Shown: positions 31,748 through 42,845, counted from the first letter of the stretch. The stretch is 64,000 bases of DNA from Methylotenera sp. (GCA_005777825.1 SXLB01000073.1:24658-88657); one strand, 5' to 3'. Numbers and translations are program-made. Notes: generated from the sequence alone by a model not told the origin.

Positions 31748-32557
31748 ATGATGGCAATGAGTAAATTGATTAATCTAAAAAAATGGCTAACTATTGAAGA
31801 TGCCTCAAGGCACTTATCATCAATTTTTGATGAACCTGTAAAAAATTACGACATTTACCGATTTGCATTAGATGGTCATTTGAAGCTTTCAGTAAATTTG
31901 GTAAATCATGCTATTGCAAAAAAATGTAGAGTAGCTTCATTAGAAAATGTCCCCAAAATAAAAGCATTAGACGGCGATGATCTAATTCCTCTTGGGATGC
32001 GACTTGATGATGATAATTATTTAGTAAAAGATAAGGACATCATATCTATCAGTGGTGTAATGGATTTAATGATGTTAGGTAATGAGGCGCTGGACATAGA
32101 GCATGAATATCAGCGATTAACTAGCGGGGTAAAGGTTACGCTAGTGTGTCTAGAAGGTGCATATGTCCAAGACCCTAATAATGGTGGCATTTACGAGCTG
32201 CAAGACCATTTCAAAAATGATGTTGAAAGCATGAAGAATAAAAATAACTATTATCCCGCTGCTAGTCTCCCCAATGATGCAGCTTTGGTGCTGAGAACAA
32301 GGGCTATATCAGAATTTATTGAATCTGTAAGTGATATTAAAAAATCAGAAAAACCTCTTATAGAAACTGAGCGCAGCACACTATTAACCATTATTGCAGC
32401 GCTCGCCAAAGAGGCCCATATTGATATTGGGAAAACATCAAAAGCAGGTGAGCTAATCGCCAATATGACACAGCAATTAGGCGCAGCTGTTGGCGCAACC
32501 ACCATTGAAACACATCTAAAGAAAATCCCTCAATCCCTTAAAAACCGCGCTAAATAA
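31748..32557 (+). CDS. Conserved hypothetical protein of the type found in genomic islands
   Basis: KKWLTIEDASRHLSSIF N-terminus and ETERSTLLTIIAALAKEAHIDIGKTSKAGELIANMTQQLGA..TIETHLKKIP C-terminus. Confidence 0.6.
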   Translation: MMAMSKLINLKKWLTIEDASRHLSSIFDEPVKNYDIYRFALDGHLKLSVNLVNHAIAKKCRVASLENVPKIKALDGDDLIPLGMRLDDDNYLVKDKDIISISGVMDLMMLGNEALDIEHEYQRLTSGVKVTLVCLEGAYVQDPNNGGIYELQDHFKNDVESMKNKNNYYPAASLPNDAALVLRTRAISEFIESVSDIKKSEKPLIETERSTLLTIIAALAKEAHIDIGKTSKAGELIANMTQQLGAAVGATTIETHLKKIPQSLKNRAK

Positions 32558-32673
32558 GGGTTGTTTCGCCTGCTGGCTATTTGCCGCCGCCCACGGGCGC
32601 TTAAGAGATGCCATTTTTTATAAACTGCAAAAAAATCAGCATTTCGCTGGTTTATTTAGGAGTTATAGAGAAT

Positions 32674-32880
32674 ATGACAGACATCAAAATGAATCAAAAA
32701 ATCCTGCGCCTCAGCGCTGTAAAAGATTGGACGGGCTTATCCCGCAGCACCATTTACGCGATGATGAAGTCTCACACATTCCCGCAAAACATTCAGATTG
32801 GTATGAGGTCGGTCGGCTGGCTGGAAAGCGACATTCAAGCGTGGATTGATTCCCGTATCACTGCATCTAAAGCAGCATAG
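32674..32880 (+). CDS. AlpA-family transcriptional regulator/excisionase-like protein
   Basis: ILRLSAVKDWTGLSRSTIYAMMKSHTFPQNIQIGMRSVGWLESDIQAWIDSRI; start at 32674 preferred (RBS upstream). Confidence 0.88.
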   Translation: MTDIKMNQKILRLSAVKDWTGLSRSTIYAMMKSHTFPQNIQIGMRSVGWLESDIQAWIDSRITASKAA

Positions 32881-32890
32881 GGAGTTTAAT

Positions 32891-33190
32891 ATGATTAACG
32901 CGAAACCCAGATACGCGGGTAAGTTCTCACGCAAAGCCTTGCCTGACGCAATTCAATATTACGAAACTCAAAACATCAAACTTAAAGGTGGCGGCGCATG
33001 GCGTGATGCTATCTGCCCATTTCATAAAGACACCAAGCCTAGCCTGCGCATCAATGTAGAAAAAGGCGCATATCGCTGTATGGTTTGCGGCGCACATGGT
33101 TGTGATGTGCTGGCTTTTCACATGCACAAACACGGGCTTAACTTTGTGGAAGCGTGCAAGCAGTTAGGCGCATGGGTGGTGCAATCATGA
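32891..33190 (+). CDS. CHC2 zinc-finger (DnaG-type) domain protein
   Basis: CPFHKDTKPSLRINVEKGAYRCMVCGAHGCDVLAFHMHKHGLNFVEACKQL; ATG at 32891 with GGAG upstream. Confidence 0.85.
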   Translation: MINAKPRYAGKFSRKALPDAIQYYETQNIKLKGGGAWRDAICPFHKDTKPSLRINVEKGAYRCMVCGAHGCDVLAFHMHKHGLNFVEACKQLGAWVVQS

Positions 33191-34936
33191 CAACTAGCGA
33201 AAAGTATATTTACGTAGATACCGATAACAAGCCATTATTTACTAAAGAGCGCTATGTAAAAAAAGACGGCAGTAAAGGCTATGCTTATAGCCATGTAATG
33301 GATGGTGAAACAATTAACACCATGCCACAGTTTGCCAGTGGCACGCCGCTTTATAATTTACACAGACTAGCCAAATACCCCACTGCCACCGTGTATTTAG
33401 TCGAAGGTGAAAAGTGCGTAGATGCGCTCACTAAACTAAAGCTACTGGCAACCACCAGCGGCGGCGCACAAAGTGATGATAAAGCAGACTGGCAACCACT
33501 AGCAGGGCGTGAAGTCATTGCGTGGGCAGATAATGACGATGCAGGCATAGGTTATATGCAGCGTGCAACAAAAAAGCTAACTGTGCTTAATGCCACAGTT
33601 AAGCATATTGATATTGCGCAGCTTAATCTAGCGGTAAAGGGTGATTGTGTGGACTGGTTGCAGCAATTCGACCAGTTTAATGGACGCAATGCTATACCGT
33701 ATGACATTGAGGCTTTGCCGCTTAAACCTGACGGCATACAAAGCCCTGCAAGCGATTTAAATGACAGGCTTGATACCAACCAATTGGCTATAAATATCAG
33801 TTTACGTTGTGCCGCAGACATTACCCCAGAGCCTATACATTGGTTATGGGATGGTTGGTTAGCAAAAGGTAAGTTACACATATTTGCTGGCATGGCTGGA
33901 ACAGGTAAAACAACCATAGCCATAGCACTAGCTTCAACAATCACGACTGGCGGTAGATTCCCTGATGGCAGTCAATCGCCTATTGGCAGTGTTTTAATTT
34001 GGTCAGGTGAAGACAGCCCAGCAGACACACTTGTACCTAGGTTAATGGCGGCAGGTGCAGATTTAAGCAAGGTGCATTTTGTTGGCGATATAACCGCCGA
34101 TTATGAATTGCGAAGTTTTGACCCTGCAACGGACATGCCATCATTGATGATTAAGGCAGCATCAATACCTGACCTGTCCTTGTTAATTATTGACCCGATT
34201 GTGAATGCCGTTGCTGGTGACAGTCATAAAAATGGTGAAGTAAGAAGGGCTTTGCAACCCGTTGTTGATTTCGGTGAAAAACTCAATTGTGCTGTATTGG
34301 GTATCACGCACTTTAGTAAAGGCGGGCAAGGTAAAGACCCATTAGAGCGGGTAACGGGTAGCCTTGCCTTCGGTGCGCTGGCACGCATTGTTTTAGCCAC
34401 CGCCAAAATAGTGGATGGGGATAGTGCCAAGCGTATTGTATGTCGTGCTAAAAGCAACATTGGGGTTGATACGGGCGGCTCAACAACAAGATGTAGGCAA
34501 TGGGATATTCTCAAGTTATGCCTTGTGGGGTGATTCGGTTGATGGAAGCGCTAGGGAATTATTGGCTGAACCTGATAACCGTGAAACGGGTGAAAACGGC
34601 AATAGTGCGCTAGATGAGGCCAAGGACTTTTTGCAAGAATTGTTAGCCGATGGTGAAATGGCACAAAAAGAAATTGAAGTTGAAGCCAAAGGCGCAGGGT
34701 TAGCGATGCGCACTATCCAAAGAGCTAAAAAAGAACTGAACATTCATTCAAGTAAAAGCCTATTAGATAAACGCTGGTATTGGAAATTAACCATCAACAT
34801 CGCCAAAGATGACCAACATTGCCAACATCGCCATATAAATTATGTGGCAACCTTGGCGACCTTACATGAAATTAAGCATATTTCACAAGAAAATAGCCTA
34901 ATCAGCAGTAGCGTTGATGAATCCATGAGGTTTTAA
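33187..34936 (+). pseudogene. Toprim-like + RepA-type AAA ATPase (primase/helicase), apparently frameshifted near 34470-34490
   Basis: Toprim-like VYLVEGEKCVDAL..VIAWADNDDAG; Walker A GMAGTGKTTIA; IWSGEDSPADTLVPRL. Frame ends at 34533 in non-family sequence, while the +1 frame continues with GNGIFSSYALWGDSVDGSARELLAEPDN..SALDEAKDFLQELLADGEMAQKEIEVEAKGAGLAMRTIQRAKKELN, typical of this family's C-terminus. Confidence 0.7.
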
Positions 34937-34938
34937 CC

Positions 34939-35169
34939 ATGACCACACCACAAACAGCAAATGAACTATTGGATGCTATGCGCGGTTGTGGGTTTACCAT
35001 CAACCTCAGTGGCGATTCGCTAGAGGTAAGGTGGGCGCGATGGGTTGATGACGAACTGGCAGAGTTAATCAAAACGCATAAAACAGGCTTAATCAAATTA
35101 TTAGAAAGTGAGGTAAAAAATGACGAGCAAAAAGAAAACACCACTAGCAAAACAAGACAAGCAATCTGA
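34939..35169 (+). CDS. Small hypothetical protein resembling TubC N-terminal docking-like domains
   Basis: TANELLDAMRGCGFTINLSGDSLEVRWARWVDDELAELIKTHKTGLIKLLESE; correct operon spacing. Confidence 0.45.
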   Translation: MTTPQTANELLDAMRGCGFTINLSGDSLEVRWARWVDDELAELIKTHKTGLIKLLESEVKNDEQKENTTSKTRQAI

Positions 35170-35719
35170 AAGCGAGAAATATGCAAAAGTGAGTTTGTCA
35201 GCTTCATACATGGGTGCGATATTAACGGACAGCTTCACCAGCGCCATATTACCAAAAGCTGAATTAGCCGATGTAGCTAGTGAGTTAAGTGAAAAAATAA
35301 AGACTATTCAAGCGGGTGATATGCAACCGATTGAAGCCATTCTGATTAGCCAAGCCCAAACACTGCAAACAATGTTTGTGACCTTAGGGCGCATGGCAGC
35401 AAGTAAAACGGGCTTGCAACAATATACCGCGTTTATGAATATGGCACTTAAAGCCCAAAGCCAAAGCCGTGCAACCATTCAAGCATTAACCGAGCTTAAA
35501 TATCCGAAACGGGCAACCTTTGTAAGACAAGCGAATATTTCACATGGGCATCAACAAGTGAATAACGGGACTAGTACGCAAGCACCCGCGCACGCGAAAG
35601 CAATTGAAAATCAACCAAACGAACTATTAGAGGCTAATCATGGCGGCAAGAAAATGGACAGAAGATCAGCGCAAACAGCAATCACAAAAGATAAGGCAAT
35701 GGCAACCGTGGCAACATAG
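35120..35719 (+). CDS. Hypothetical element protein
   Basis: 199-aa ORF with C-terminal FVRQANISHGHQQVNNGTS; same strand as the element genes. Confidence 0.55.
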   Translation: MTSKKKTPLAKQDKQSESEKYAKVSLSASYMGAILTDSFTSAILPKAELADVASELSEKIKTIQAGDMQPIEAILISQAQTLQTMFVTLGRMAASKTGLQQYTAFMNMALKAQSQSRATIQALTELKYPKRATFVRQANISHGHQQVNNGTSTQAPAHAKAIENQPNELLEANHGGKKMDRRSAQTAITKDKAMATVAT

Positions 35720-35852
35720 CACAGGGGCTAAAACTATTGCAGGTAAGGCAATAGCTTCACGCAATGCTTTTAAAGGTGGATTTAGGCAACAATTAAAAGA
35801 GCTTAGGCAATTGCTGCGTGACCAGCGCGGTGCGCTTAATGAAATAGGATAA
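35640..35852 (+). CDS. Small basic hypothetical element protein
   Basis: RKWTEDQRKQQSQKIRQWQPWQHSTGAKTIAGKAIASRNAFKGGFRQQLKELR, a pattern recognised from island/phage proteins. Confidence 0.55.
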   Translation: MAARKWTEDQRKQQSQKIRQWQPWQHSTGAKTIAGKAIASRNAFKGGFRQQLKELRQLLRDQRGALNEIG

Positions 35853-36020
35853 CTTGCTTTGTTAGTGGGGTGGCTGGAAAGTCTGTTGCGTTTGCACTAA
35901 CAACCAATGCGAGTGCTTCATTAATTCTAAATCACTAGTTTTTAGATTTTTTAGTCGTGTATAATCCCGCCTCAAGCCGTTAAATGCAATTAATTAAAAA
36001 ATAGTCAAATTTTGTATTTG

Positions 36021-36049
36021 CGGTATTTTTAACGGTATCTGTATTTTTA
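36021..36049. repeat. Right-end repeats CGGTATTTTTA / ACGGTAT / TGTATTTTTA, candidate arm-type integrase sites
   Basis: CGGTATTTT at 36021-36029 is identical to the core of the int-proximal repeats (26915-26923); ACGGTAT again at 36032-36038. Confidence 0.5.
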
Positions 36050-36123
36050 TACAATCATAATTATCAATTAAAACAATTTATTGCATTGTTAATTAGGATT
36101 AGCTACTGACCAGATATGCCAGC

Positions 36124-36147
36124 AAAAGCCGTTGATTAACGGCTTTT
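36124..36147 (+). terminator. Hairpin upstream of thrS
   Basis: AAAAGCCGTTGATTAACGGCTTTT. Confidence 0.55.
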
Positions 36148-36167
36148 CTATTTGAGATGAGGGTGTT

Positions 36168-38075
36168 ATGCCTATAATTCGTTTGCCAGATGGCTCTGAA
36201 CGTAGTTTCCCAGCTGCAGTAACTGTAGCGGAGGTGGCCATGAATATTGGTGCCGGCTTAGCCAAAGCGGCCTTGGCCGGTAAGGTTGATGGGGTGTTGG
36301 TCGACACTTCCCATCTGATCACCCAAGACGCAGACCTAGCCATCATTACCGATAAAAGCGACGAAGGTTTAGACGTCATCCGTCATTCCACGGCACACCT
36401 TTTAGCTTATGCGGTTAAAGAGTTATTCCCCGATGCGCAAGTGACCATAGGCCCGGTTATTGAGCACGGCTTTTTCTATGACTTTTCATACAAGCGCCCC
36501 TTTACTCCTGAAGATTTAATTGCCATAGAAAAGAAAATGCTGGAGTTGGCGAAAAAAGACGAGCCTGTCGTTCGTCAAGTTCTGCCACGTGATGAGGCTG
36601 TCGCTTATTTCAAATCCATCAACGAACTGTATAAAGCGGAAATCATTGCCAGCATTCCGGCTGGCGAAGACGTTTCTTTGTATAGCGAAGGTAGTTTTAC
36701 CGATTTGTGTCGTGGCCCGCATGTGCCTAATACGGGTAAGCTAAAAGCCTTTAAGTTGATGAAGTTGGCCGGTGCATATTGGCGCGGTGACAGCAACAAC
36801 GAGATGCTGCAGCGCGTTTACGGAACAGCATGGCGCAATAAAGAAGAATTAGAAGCGCATTTGTTTCAGTTGGAAGAAGCGGAAAAGCGTGATCACAGGA
36901 AGTTGGGTAAGCAGTTGGATTATTTCCATATGCAAGACGACGCGCCCGGCATGGTGTTTTGGCATCCACGTGGTTGGAGCATTTGGCAGGAAGTGGAACA
37001 GTACATGCGTAAAATGTTCCGCGAATACAATTACCAAGAAGTGCGCACGCCCACCATCATGGATAAAACCTTATGGGAGAAATCCGGCCATTGGCAAAAC
37101 TACCGCGAGGGCATGTTTGTCACGGCCTCGGAAAGCCGTGATTACGCCGTCAAGCCGATGAACTGCCCTGGCCACGTGCAAATTTTAAATAGCAGCTTGC
37201 ACAGTTACCGCGATTTGCCCTTACGCTTGGCAGAGTTTGGTTCTTGCCATCGTAATGAGCCGTCCGGATCTTTGCATGGCCTCATGCGTGTACGCGGCTT
37301 TACCCAAGACGATGCGCATATATTCTGTGCTGAAAACCAAGTTGAGGCCGAAGTGGCCGATTTCATTAAGATGCTCTACAAGGCCTACGGTGACTTTGGC
37401 TTTAGTGACGTCTTGGTTAAGCTTTCCACTCGCCCGGAAAAGCGCATAGGCAGCGATGCCGATTGGGATAAAGCCGAAACGGCTTTGGCCAATGCGCTTA
37501 AATTAAACAACTTGGATTTTGAATACCAAGCGGGTGAGGGCGCATTTTACGGTCCTAAAATTGAATTTACCCTCAAGGATTCATTGGGCAGGTTGTGGCA
37601 GTGCGGCACCATACAGTTGGATTCCAACTTACCCGAGCGCCTTGGTGCCGAGTACGTTGCGGAGGACAACAGCCGTCAACGTCCGGTCATGTTGCACCGA
37701 GCCATAGTCGGCTCCATGGAGCGCTTTATAGGCATATTGATAGAGCATTACGCCGGCGCCATGCCACTTTGGTTAGCGCCAGTGCAGGTCATGGTGTTGA
37801 ATATTTCCGAAAACCAAGCTGATTACGTGCGCCAAGTGGTTGAAAAGCTGAAGAAAAATGGCATACGTTGCGAATTTGACTTGAGAAATGAGAAGATAAC
37901 CTATAAAATACGCGAACATAGTATGCAAAAAATGCCTTACTTGTTAGTAGCAGGTGAGCGTGAGATGCAAACAGGACATGTGGCCGTGCGTACCAGAAAA
38001 GGCGAAGACTTAGGTTCTATGCCGATTGAGGCGCTAATTGAGCGCTTAAAAGCAGAATTGGAAACTAAGGTTTAG
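36168..38075 (+). CDS. thrS: Threonine-tRNA ligase
   Basis: TGS N-terminus [48 protein letters not shown]; class II aaRS motifs. Confidence 0.97.
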   Translation: MPIIRLPDGSERSFPAAVTVAEVAMNIGAGLAKAALAGKVDGVLVDTSHLITQDADLAIITDKSDEGLDVIRHSTAHLLAYAVKELFPDAQVTIGPVIEHGFFYDFSYKRPFTPEDLIAIEKKMLELAKKDEPVVRQVLPRDEAVAYFKSINELYKAEIIASIPAGEDVSLYSEGSFTDLCRGPHVPNTGKLKAFKLMKLAGAYWRGDSNNEMLQRVYGTAWRNKEELEAHLFQLEEAEKRDHRKLGKQLDYFHMQDDAPGMVFWHPRGWSIWQEVEQYMRKMFREYNYQEVRTPTIMDKTLWEKSGHWQNYREGMFVTASESRDYAVKPMNCPGHVQILNSSLHSYRDLPLRLAEFGSCHRNEPSGSLHGLMRVRGFTQDDAHIFCAENQVEAEVADFIKMLYKAYGDFGFSDVLVKLSTRPEKRIGSDADWDKAETALANALKLNNLDFEYQAGEGAFYGPKIEFTLKDSLGRLWQCGTIQLDSNLPERLGAEYVAEDNSRQRPVMLHRAIVGSMERFIGILIEHYAGAMPLWLAPVQVMVLNISENQADYVRQVVEKLKKNGIRCEFDLRNEKITYKIREHSMQKMPYLLVAGEREMQTGHVAVRTRKGEDLGSMPIEALIERLKAELETKV

Positions 38076-38144
38076 CTTGTTAAGTATTAGCTTTAATACT
38101 TAATCATCTGAAAATGCGCGGCTTAACTATTTGGAGAATTTGAT

Positions 38145-38669
38145 ATAGCACAGGAAAAAGAAACGCGAATTAACGGCGATATAACAGGATCGCAAGTTCG
38201 CTTGGTGGGCATAGAAGGTGAGCCTTTAGGCATCATGTCTTTAACGGAAGCGTTTGCAAAAGCCGAAGAAGCGGACATTGATCTTGTGGAAATCGCGCCG
38301 AATGCTGAGCCGCCTGTGTGTAGGTTGATGGATTACGGTAAGTTTAAATACGCTGAAAGTAAAAAACAGCACGAAGTTAAACTTAAGCAAAAGCAAGTAA
38401 GCATAAAAGAAGTGAAGTTTCGCCCAGGAACGGATGACGGGGATTACGCCATTAAAGTGCGCAACATCATTCGATTTATCCAAGATGGCGATAAAGCAAA
38501 AATTACATTGCGTTTTAGAGGACGGGAAATTACCCATCAAGAGTTCGGTTTGGCTCTGTTAAGACGGGTAGAGGCTGACACTAAAGACGTAGCAGTGGTG
38601 GAGCAATTTCCTAAAATGGAAGGCCGCCAAATGGTGATGGTTTTAGGCGCACCAAAAAAGAGTTCATAG
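38145..38669 (+). CDS. infC: Translation initiation factor IF-3, probable AUA start
   Basis: Frame extends upstream of the listed ORF: ATA GCA CAG GAA AAA GAA ACG CGA ATT AAC ([10 protein letters not shown]) with GGAG 8 nt upstream; then [16 protein letters not shown]. Confidence 0.9.
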   Translation: MAQEKETRINGDITGSQVRLVGIEGEPLGIMSLTEAFAKAEEADIDLVEIAPNAEPPVCRLMDYGKFKYAESKKQHEVKLKQKQVSIKEVKFRPGTDDGDYAIKVRNIIRFIQDGDKAKITLRFRGREITHQEFGLALLRRVEADTKDVAVVEQFPKMEGRQMVMVLGAPKKSS

Positions 38670-38743
38670 TTTTAGTAGGATCCCGAGTGATACGGCTTAA
38701 CGGCATGCCTAAGCACTCATAACTTAAGTTCAAGGAGAACAAA

Positions 38744-38941
38744 ATGCCAAAAATGAAAACCAAGAGTGGCGCTAAAAAGCGCTTCAAATTCTTGGGTAAT
38801 GGTAAAGTGAAACGTACTCACTCTCACTTACGCCATATCCTAACCAAAAAGACCACCAAGCAAAAGCGTAAACTACGCGGCACGGCGATCATCTCAGCAA
38901 CAGACGTCAAACGCGTTCGCGCAATGATGCCTACACGATAA
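38744..38941 (+). CDS. rpmI: 50S ribosomal protein L35
   Basis: [24 protein letters not shown]. Confidence 0.97.
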   Translation: MPKMKTKSGAKKRFKFLGNGKVKRTHSHLRHILTKKTTKQKRKLRGTAIISATDVKRVRAMMPTR

Positions 38942-38951
38942 GGAGACCGAT

Positions 38952-39311
38952 ATGCCTAGAGTAAAACGTGGTGTCATCGCTCGCGCAAGACACAAGAAAG
39001 TATTAAAAGCCGCAAAAGGTTACCGCGGTCGTCGTAAAAACGTTTACCGCGTTGCCAAGCAAGCGGTAATGAAAGCCGGTCAATACGCATACCGTGACCG
39101 TAGACAGAAAAAACGTCAATTCCGCACCTTATGGATTGCCCGTATTAATGCCGGTGCTCGTGAGTGTGGTTTAACTTACAGCCGCTTCATGAATGGCTTG
39201 AAAAAAGCCGCAGTGGAAGTGGATCGTAAAGTGTTGGCTGACTTAGCAGTATTCGACAAAACGGCATTTGCTCAGTTTGTTGAAATGGCTAAAAAGGCCT
39301 TGGCTGTTTAG
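38952..39311 (+). CDS. rplT: 50S ribosomal protein L20
   Basis: [51 protein letters not shown]. Confidence 0.97.
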   Translation: MPRVKRGVIARARHKKVLKAAKGYRGRRKNVYRVAKQAVMKAGQYAYRDRRQKKRQFRTLWIARINAGARECGLTYSRFMNGLKKAAVEVDRKVLADLAVFDKTAFAQFVEMAKKALAV

Positions 39312-39340
39312 TTAGCAAACTTATTTAAAAAATAAGTAAA

Positions 39341-39366
39341 AAAAGAGGCTTAGGCCTCTTTTTTTT
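39341..39366 (+). terminator. Rho-independent terminator after rplT
   Basis: AGAGGC TTA GCCTCT followed by a T-tract. Confidence 0.75.
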
Positions 39367-39391
39367 GCTGTAAAATTATGCACTTAAATAA

Positions 39392-40420
<1,029 letters not shown>

Positions 40421-40466
40421 GGCTAGCTAGCGTTAATTCACCCCTCAGTTAAGGTTAAAAAGCATT

Positions 40467-42845
40467 ATGCAGTTTTCAGAAAATTGGTTACGCAGTCTGG
40501 TCGGTACGGATTTGGACAGTCAGGCACTCAGTCATGCCTTGACCATGGCCGGGCTAGAGGTGGAGGACATGCAGCCTGTCGCTGCGCCATTCACCAAGGT
40601 CGTGGTGGCCAAGATAGTTAGTGTGGAAAAACACCCGGATGCCGACCGCTTGCAAGTCTGTTCGGTTGATGTGGGTCTGGCGCAACCCATACAAATAGTT
40701 TGCGGTGCAGCCAACGCACGCGCCGGCCTAATTGCACCCTGTGCTTTGGTGGGTGCGCAATTGCCTGGCATTGATATCAAGCAAGCCAAAGTGCGTGGCG
40801 TCGAGTCATTTGGCATGATGTGCTCTTCCAAGGAGCTGGGTTTGACGACTGAGGCCACTGGTTTACTAGAGCTAGATAGCCTCGCGCCCGTAGGCCAGGA
40901 TATACGTCAATATTTAGATCTAGACGATCACTTGCTTACACTGAAGTTGACACCTAACCGCAGCGATTGCTTGAGCTTGACTGGAATCGCGCGTGATGTG
41001 GCCGCTATTACTGGCGCCGCCACTTGCTTTGAAGAAATTAAATCGGTGCCCAGCGACACGGCAGATCGCTTAAATGCAGTGGTGGCGGAGCAGCAAGCTT
41101 GCCCGCGCTATTGCGGTCGCCTTATAACGGGTGTGAATGCCAAGGTGAGCACGCCGGCATGGATGGTAAAGCGACTAGAGCGCAGTGGTTTGCGCAGCAT
41201 TAATGTGCTGGTTGACGTGACTAACTATGTCTTGCTAGCGTTAGGGCAACCCATGCATGCATTTGATGCCAGCAAGTTAAGTGGCGACATCATCGTGCGT
41301 TTTGCACAAGAAAACGAAAACTTACGTTTATTAAATGAGCAAGAAGTTAGTCTAAAAAGCGATGACTTAGTGATAGCCGATGGCAATGGGGCGATTGCCT
41401 TAGCCGGCATTATGGGCGGTCAATCAACCTCAGTCGACGAGGCCAGTACCGCAGTGTTTCTAGAGAGCGCCTATTTTTCGCCAACGGTGATTGCCGGTAA
41501 GGCACGTAGATTGGGTTTAAGTACCGATTCATCCTATCGCTTTGAGCGTGGCGTGGATTTCGCCAACACCCGTCTGGCTTTGGAATACGCCACGCAATTG
41601 ATTAAACAGTTGTGCGGCGGCAAAGCCGGCGAGGTGACCGAGTGTCTAGGGGTGCTGCCAAACAGGCTGCCAGTTAAATTGCGCCTAAGTCGTTTGGTTT
41701 CAGTGTTAGGCATTCCCTTTGCTGAGGATAAAGTCGCACAATTGCTATCGCAATTAGGCTTTACATACACCCTAGAGCAAAGCGTGTTCACCGTGTTGCC
41801 ACCTAGCTACCGCTTTGATATCAGCATAGAAGAAGATCTAATTGAAGAAATTGCTCGCTTGCATGGCTACGATCACATTCCAGCGCAAGCGCCTGTCGCG
41901 ACTTTAAGCATGTTAGAAGCGCCAGAAGCGCGTGCCCATCAAGCCGTATTGCGCGATTCACTGGTTGCTGCCGGTTACCAAGAATTAGTGAATTACAGCT
42001 TTGTTGATGAGGCTTGGGAGACCGACTTGCTGGCCAACCCTAGGCCCATAAAACTTAAAAACCCGATTGCTAGCAACCTTAGCGTGATGCGCAGCAGTTT
42101 ATGGGGCGGCTTATTGGATAGCTTGGTTTACAACCTAAATCGCAAACAAGACCGAGCCATGCTGTTTGAACTAGGCGCTAGCTACCATTATGCAACTGCG
42201 CAGCAAACATCATTTACTGAAACAAGGCGCATTGCAGGCTTGGCTTATGGCAGTGCTAAACCTGAGCAATGGGCTGCAGCAGGAGACGACGTAGATTTCT
42301 TTGAAATTAAAGCCCACGTTGATGCCTTGCTTAGCGATGCGTCCGCCTTATTGCCAGTCAGCTACGAGAAAGCCGAGCACAGCGCCTTGCACCCAGGTCA
42401 AACTGCCCGCATCCTGATCGATGGCAAAGCGATAGGTTGGTTAGGTAAACTGCATCCAAAATGGCAGCAGCATTATAGTTTAACTAAAAGCACTTTTTTG
42501 TTTGAGTTAGACGTGGATGCCATATTGAATCGCCCCATTCCAGCTTACCAGGAAGTCTCTAAATTGTTACCCGTGCGGCGCGATTTGGCAGTAGTGGTGG
42601 ATGAAAATATGCCTGTTAGCGCCATGATGGCTGCCATTAATAAAGCGGCCATTCCCATGCTGATGGACGTAGCCTTGTTCGACATTTACCAAGGTCAGGG
42701 TGTGGCTGAAAACAAAAAAAGCCTTGCGTTATCAGTACTTATGCACGATACTCAAAAAACATTAACGGATAGCGATGCCGATAGCGTCATGGCAAATCTG
42801 CTACAATTATTGCAAAATGAGTGCAATGCAACACTGAGAAATTAA
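40467..42845 (+). CDS. pheT: Phenylalanine-tRNA ligase beta subunit
   Basis: VGTDLDSQALSHALTMAGLEVED; VEKHPDADRLQVC; full-length 792 aa. Confidence 0.97.
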   Translation: MQFSENWLRSLVGTDLDSQALSHALTMAGLEVEDMQPVAAPFTKVVVAKIVSVEKHPDADRLQVCSVDVGLAQPIQIVCGAANARAGLIAPCALVGAQLPGIDIKQAKVRGVESFGMMCSSKELGLTTEATGLLELDSLAPVGQDIRQYLDLDDHLLTLKLTPNRSDCLSLTGIARDVAAITGAATCFEEIKSVPSDTADRLNAVVAEQQACPRYCGRLITGVNAKVSTPAWMVKRLERSGLRSINVLVDVTNYVLLALGQPMHAFDASKLSGDIIVRFAQENENLRLLNEQEVSLKSDDLVIADGNGAIALAGIMGGQSTSVDEASTAVFLESAYFSPTVIAGKARRLGLSTDSSYRFERGVDFANTRLALEYATQLIKQLCGGKAGEVTECLGVLPNRLPVKLRLSRLVSVLGIPFAEDKVAQLLSQLGFTYTLEQSVFTVLPPSYRFDISIEEDLIEEIARLHGYDHIPAQAPVATLSMLEAPEARAHQAVLRDSLVAAGYQELVNYSFVDEAWETDLLANPRPIKLKNPIASNLSVMRSSLWGGLLDSLVYNLNRKQDRAMLFELGASYHYATAQQTSFTETRRIAGLAYGSAKPEQWAAAGDDVDFFEIKAHVDALLSDASALLPVSYEKAEHSALHPGQTARILIDGKAIGWLGKLHPKWQQHYSLTKSTFLFELDVDAILNRPIPAYQEVSKLLPVRRDLAVVVDENMPVSAMMAAINKAAIPMLMDVALFDIYQGQGVAENKKSLALSVLMHDTQKTLTDSDADSVMANLLQLLQNECNATLRN

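Larger units (their letters stand above)
26788..36113. mobile_element. ~9.3 kb integrative element (phage-satellite/IME type) between tRNA-Val and thrS
   Basis: Tyrosine integrase directly downstream of a tRNA 3' end, AlpA-like regulator, CHC2 and Toprim-AAA replication genes, a cargo gene, and CGGTATTTT repeats near both ends. Neighbouring genes on both sides are core. Right boundary (36102-36113) is tentative. Confidence 0.75.

Noticed and set aside
26788-36113. Known anti-phage defence system in the element
   Set aside because: No restriction, Abi, CBASS, retron, TA or similar signature is recognisable in the translated ORFs; any defence role would be speculative.
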